A stretch of DNA of 7,592 nt from Gemmatimonadaceae bacterium. Its GTDB lineage: Bacteria > Gemmatimonadota > Gemmatimonadetes > Gemmatimonadales > Gemmatimonadaceae. The first letter of the stretch is position 1, and each line of letters starts with the position of its first letter. The notes beneath the pieces were generated by a model that searched no databases, was not told the DNA's origin, and worked only from the letters and a program-made list of their open reading frames with translations. The position numbers and the translations under genes were made by a program. Positions 5,781 through 7,592 of this stretch are shown one piece after another. The stretch lies in contig JANWKK010000118.1 in NCBI GenBank assembly GCA_025451425.1, positions 1 to 7,592 of the forward strand. Reading direction: 5' to 3'.

Positions 5781-6634
5781 CGCGCCACCTGTTCGAGCAT
5801 GTAGAAGGAACGCCCCGTCTCGGGGTCGCGACGGAGTCCAGTAACGACGTAGCCGCTGCCAAATGCCCACTGAAAATGCTCGCGGATCGCCGCGTGCCAA
5901 GTGCGCGCCTCCGCGGGCGCCGTCGCGAGCAACTGACTGAATTCCGATGGAATCTCGAGGCGAAGTCGCGGTGCCGCCTCGCCGGCAACGCGAGCAAGCG
6001 GATCCTCCGGCCGAGGCGCCGCGGTAAGAATTGGTGTGCGGGCTTCGGCGGTGTCGAGTACGGACGACACCGCGTCTGCCGGGCGTGACGTCTCGCAGAC
6101 GACGATGAGGCGGTCCGTCGCGAGCCCGTGATGCAGCGGGCTCCCGGTGTCGCCGTACATGTCCGGGACGTAGCGGACGACTCTCGCACCCAGAACGTTG
6201 AGATTCAGGTGCGCGTTCTTCGCGATCAACGGATCGTACGTCCAGTACATCTCACCGACGCTTCGTCGAAGGAGCTCTTGGCGTTGACACTCCTTGAGTC
6301 GCCGGCCGAGGCCAGCGTCGCGGAGGTGGTCGCGCACGGCGAGCATGTGCGACCAGTGAATGATGTTACCGGACTCGTCGACGCCCGTTAGGCCGAAGAC
6401 GAAACCCACGAGCGCCCCCTCTGCGTCGAAGGCCCCTAACGCGATGCCGCCAAGGTGCGTGGCGACCTGCAGCATCGAGGTCGGGACGGGGTCGAAGGTC
6501 GCGCCCCAGATCTCGCGTTGCAGGGCGACGCACGCTCGGTGATCGGGGGCCGATACTAAAGGCCGGATGGCGATTGCCGATGCCGGATAGGCAGGGAGGG
6601 GCGATGGAGCGAACGCTGAACGGTGTGCAGTCAC
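5777..6634 (-). CDS. GNAT superfamily acetyltransferase, COG3375 type
   Basis: A 285-residue cytoplasmic protein without signal peptide. Residues ~20-180 form a GNAT fold: IAIRPL opens the first strand, HMLAVRDHLRDAGLGRRLK (97-113) is the acetyl-CoA pyrophosphate-binding motif A with the loop RDAGLG, and WTYDPLIAKNAHLNLNVLG (131-149) with RYVPDMYG is typical of the predicted acetyltransferases grouped as COG3375. Residues ~185-285 form an extra C-terminal part I do not recognise. The substrate is unknown. The start is GTG at 6634; no in-frame ATG gives a better N-terminus, and only a weak GAGAGA precedes it. Its TGA overlaps the ATG of the secreted hydrolase (5777-5780), so the pair form one transcript. 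A link, such as acetylating an amino compound whose acyl or peptide form the hydrolase releases, is possible but not shown. Confidence 0.85.
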   Translation of the reverse strand: MTAHRSAFAPSPLPAYPASAIAIRPLVSAPDHRACVALQREIWGATFDPVPTSMLQVATHLGGIALGAFDAEGALVGFVFGLTGVDESGNIIHWSHMLAVRDHLRDAGLGRRLKECQRQELLRRSVGEMYWTYDPLIAKNAHLNLNVLGARVVRYVPDMYGDTGSPLHHGLATDRLIVVCETSRPADAVSSVLDTAEARTPILTAAPRPEDPLARVAGEAAPRLRLEIPSEFSQLLATAPAEARTWHAAIREHFQWAFGSGYVVTGLRRDPETGRSFYMLEQVAR

Positions 6635-6897
6635 CAGTCTCTCGCGCGAGGAGGGAAACGAGCCAATGAGCGAGTGCTCAACGAGACCGCCGAGCCGCGT
6701 CCTCTAATTGAATGCGTGGAAGGCGCGCCGCCAAGTACCCCGGCCAGTAAAAGCCCCCTTGCGCAGACCCCGGCGGTGTACCATGATGGGCACCGCTACG
6801 GTCCTGCCTGGCTGATCGCCGCCGATCCCAGTTTCGGACTCGGGAGCCCACCGTCCCGCGTCCGTGACGTACTCCATCATGTTTCCGAGGACACGTC
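6635..6897. other. Divergent intergenic spacer
   Basis: This 263-base gap separates the GTG start of the GNAT gene (minus) from the ATG of the second hydrolase (plus) and should hold both promoters. I see no convincing -35/-10 pair. Two perfect palindromes occur: CTCGCGCGAG (6641-6650), close to the GNAT start, and GGCGCGCC (around 6721-6730). A minus-strand frame at 6678-6899 looks non-coding. No tRNA or repeat was recognised. Confidence 0.4.
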
Positions 6898-7592
6898 ATG
6901 CGCCGAATCCCTTCCGCATTCGCGGTGGTGCGGCTCGCCGCCGCGCTCGCGTTCGCGAGCTCGCCCGCACTCGCTCAACGCGACGGCGGACAGCCCGACT
7001 CGCTCTACACGAGAGAGCACTACAGCAAGGCCGAGTACATGGTCCCGATGCGCGACGGCGTGAAGCTCTACACGATCGTCTAAACGCCCAAGGACACGTC
7101 GCAGGCGGTGCCGTTCATGCTCCTGCGCACGCCGTACGGTATCCCGCCCTATCCGCTCGAGCAGTACAAGCGAGTGCTCGGACCGTCGCCCGAGTTCGAC
7201 CGCGACGGCTTCATCTTCGTCTACCAGGACGCGCGCGGGAAATTCCGCTCCGAGGGCGAGTTCCGCGTGCAGAACCCGTACAAGCCAAACAAGCACGGGC
7301 CGAAGGACGTCGATGAGAGCAGCGACAACTACGACACGATCGACTGGCTGCTCAAAAACATCCCGCATAACAACGGCCGCGTTGGGCAGTGGGGCATCTC
7401 GTACCCCGCCTGGCAGACGGTGATGGGCATGATCGACGCGCATCCGGCGCTCAAGGCCGCGTCGCCGCAGTCGTCGCCCTCGGACATGTTCATCGGCGAC
7501 GACTTTCATCACAACGGCACGTTGTTTCTGCCGCACACATTCAATTTCTTTTCTTCCTTCGGTCTGCCCCGGCCCAAACCAACTACCGAAGG
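6898..7592 (+). pseudogene. Second CocE/NonD family hydrolase, interrupted by in-frame TAA at 7081, cut by window edge
   Basis: ATG 6898 follows GAGG at seven bases and opens a signal peptide (1-26, ALA-QR). The mature part reads YMVPMRDGVKLYTIV, then a TAA stop at 7081-7083 (codon 62), then continues in the same frame as TPKDTSQAVPFMLLRTPYG with no further stop to the edge. The first hydrolase reads AVYTP at the same place, so the stop replaces a Tyr codon (TAC to TAA), a single base change and not a frameshift. Conserved landmarks follow: FIFVYQDARGKF, DNYDTIDWLLKNIPHNNGRVG, then GISYPA with the expected nucleophile Ser168 (counting the stop as residue 62) and HPALKAASPQ. The usual second Gly of the elbow is Ala. 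Asp and His of the triad lie beyond the window. Clearly a paralogue of the minus-strand hydrolase. Either a recent pseudogene or a sequencing/assembly error; conservation after the stop argues for a very recent event or an error. Confidence 0.8.

Noticed and set aside
5781..5900. N-terminal extension of the intact hydrolase from ATG 5900
   Set aside because: It would place 40 residues before a complete signal peptide and overlap the GNAT gene deeply; ATG 5780 has AGGTGG and the usual ATGA coupling.
4699..6189. Long (496-codon) minus-strand open frame across the hydrolase and GNAT genes
   Set aside because: It is an alternate frame of both genes, extremely rich in Arg/Ser/Pro, with no recognisable domain; the other frame shows full catalytic motifs.
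6703..6708. TCTAAT as a -10 element for the second hydrolase
   Set aside because: No acceptable -35 box 16-18 bases upstream and it would give a leader of nearly 190 bases.
6678..6899. 73-codon minus-strand frame in the divergent spacer
   Set aside because: No ribosome site or domain, Arg/Gly-rich, and it covers the region that should hold promoters.

Overview
This is a GC-rich window (low-GC codons are rare in its genes) with tightly packed genes, good Shine-Dalgarno sites, ATGA stop/start overlaps and many exported proteins whose signal peptides end in A-Q. The protein set (paired secreted CocE/NonD hydrolases, a CXXCH-plus-beta-barrel outer membrane protein, a small exported protein with glycine-zipper helices) suggests a Gram-negative environmental bacterium. 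I lean towards Gemmatimonadota or a similar soil phylum; this is inference from protein style, not a database match. The first ~300 bases do not fit that picture: they encode part of an alphaproteobacterial-looking LivM permease.

Layout, left to right. (1) 1-790, minus: one open frame that starts as a small exported protein (signal peptide, beta-rich domain, glycine-zipper helices) and switches near position 300 to the middle of LivM. An assembly chimera or a recombination scar is more likely than a real fusion gene. (2) 940-2412, minus: a 490-residue exported protein with one CXXCH heme site and a predicted outer membrane beta-barrel ending in Phe, the architecture of Cyc2-type cytochrome-porins. 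(3) 2659-3461, plus, divergent from it: a DoxX-family membrane protein overlapping by ATGA with a small periplasmic monoheme cytochrome c. (4) 3489-3695, minus: an unrecognised 68-residue membrane protein with a perfect Shine-Dalgarno site. (5) 3918-6634, minus: a GNAT acetyltransferase (COG3375 type) overlapping by ATGA with a 620-residue secreted CocE/NonD (peptidase S15-like) hydrolase with an intact Ser-Asp-His triad. (6) 6898 to the right edge, plus: a second CocE/NonD hydrolase, broken by an in-frame TAA at codon 62 and cut by the window end.

How the genes may work together. Genes 2 and 3 form a divergent redox module: an outer membrane heme-porin, a periplasmic cytochrome c and a DoxX inner membrane protein could pass electrons across the envelope. 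The substrate and direction cannot be read from sequence. Genes 5 and 6 form a hydrolase region in which two paralogues flank a coupled acetyltransferase; substrates are unknown. No tRNA, rRNA, CRISPR array, insertion sequence or origin was seen.
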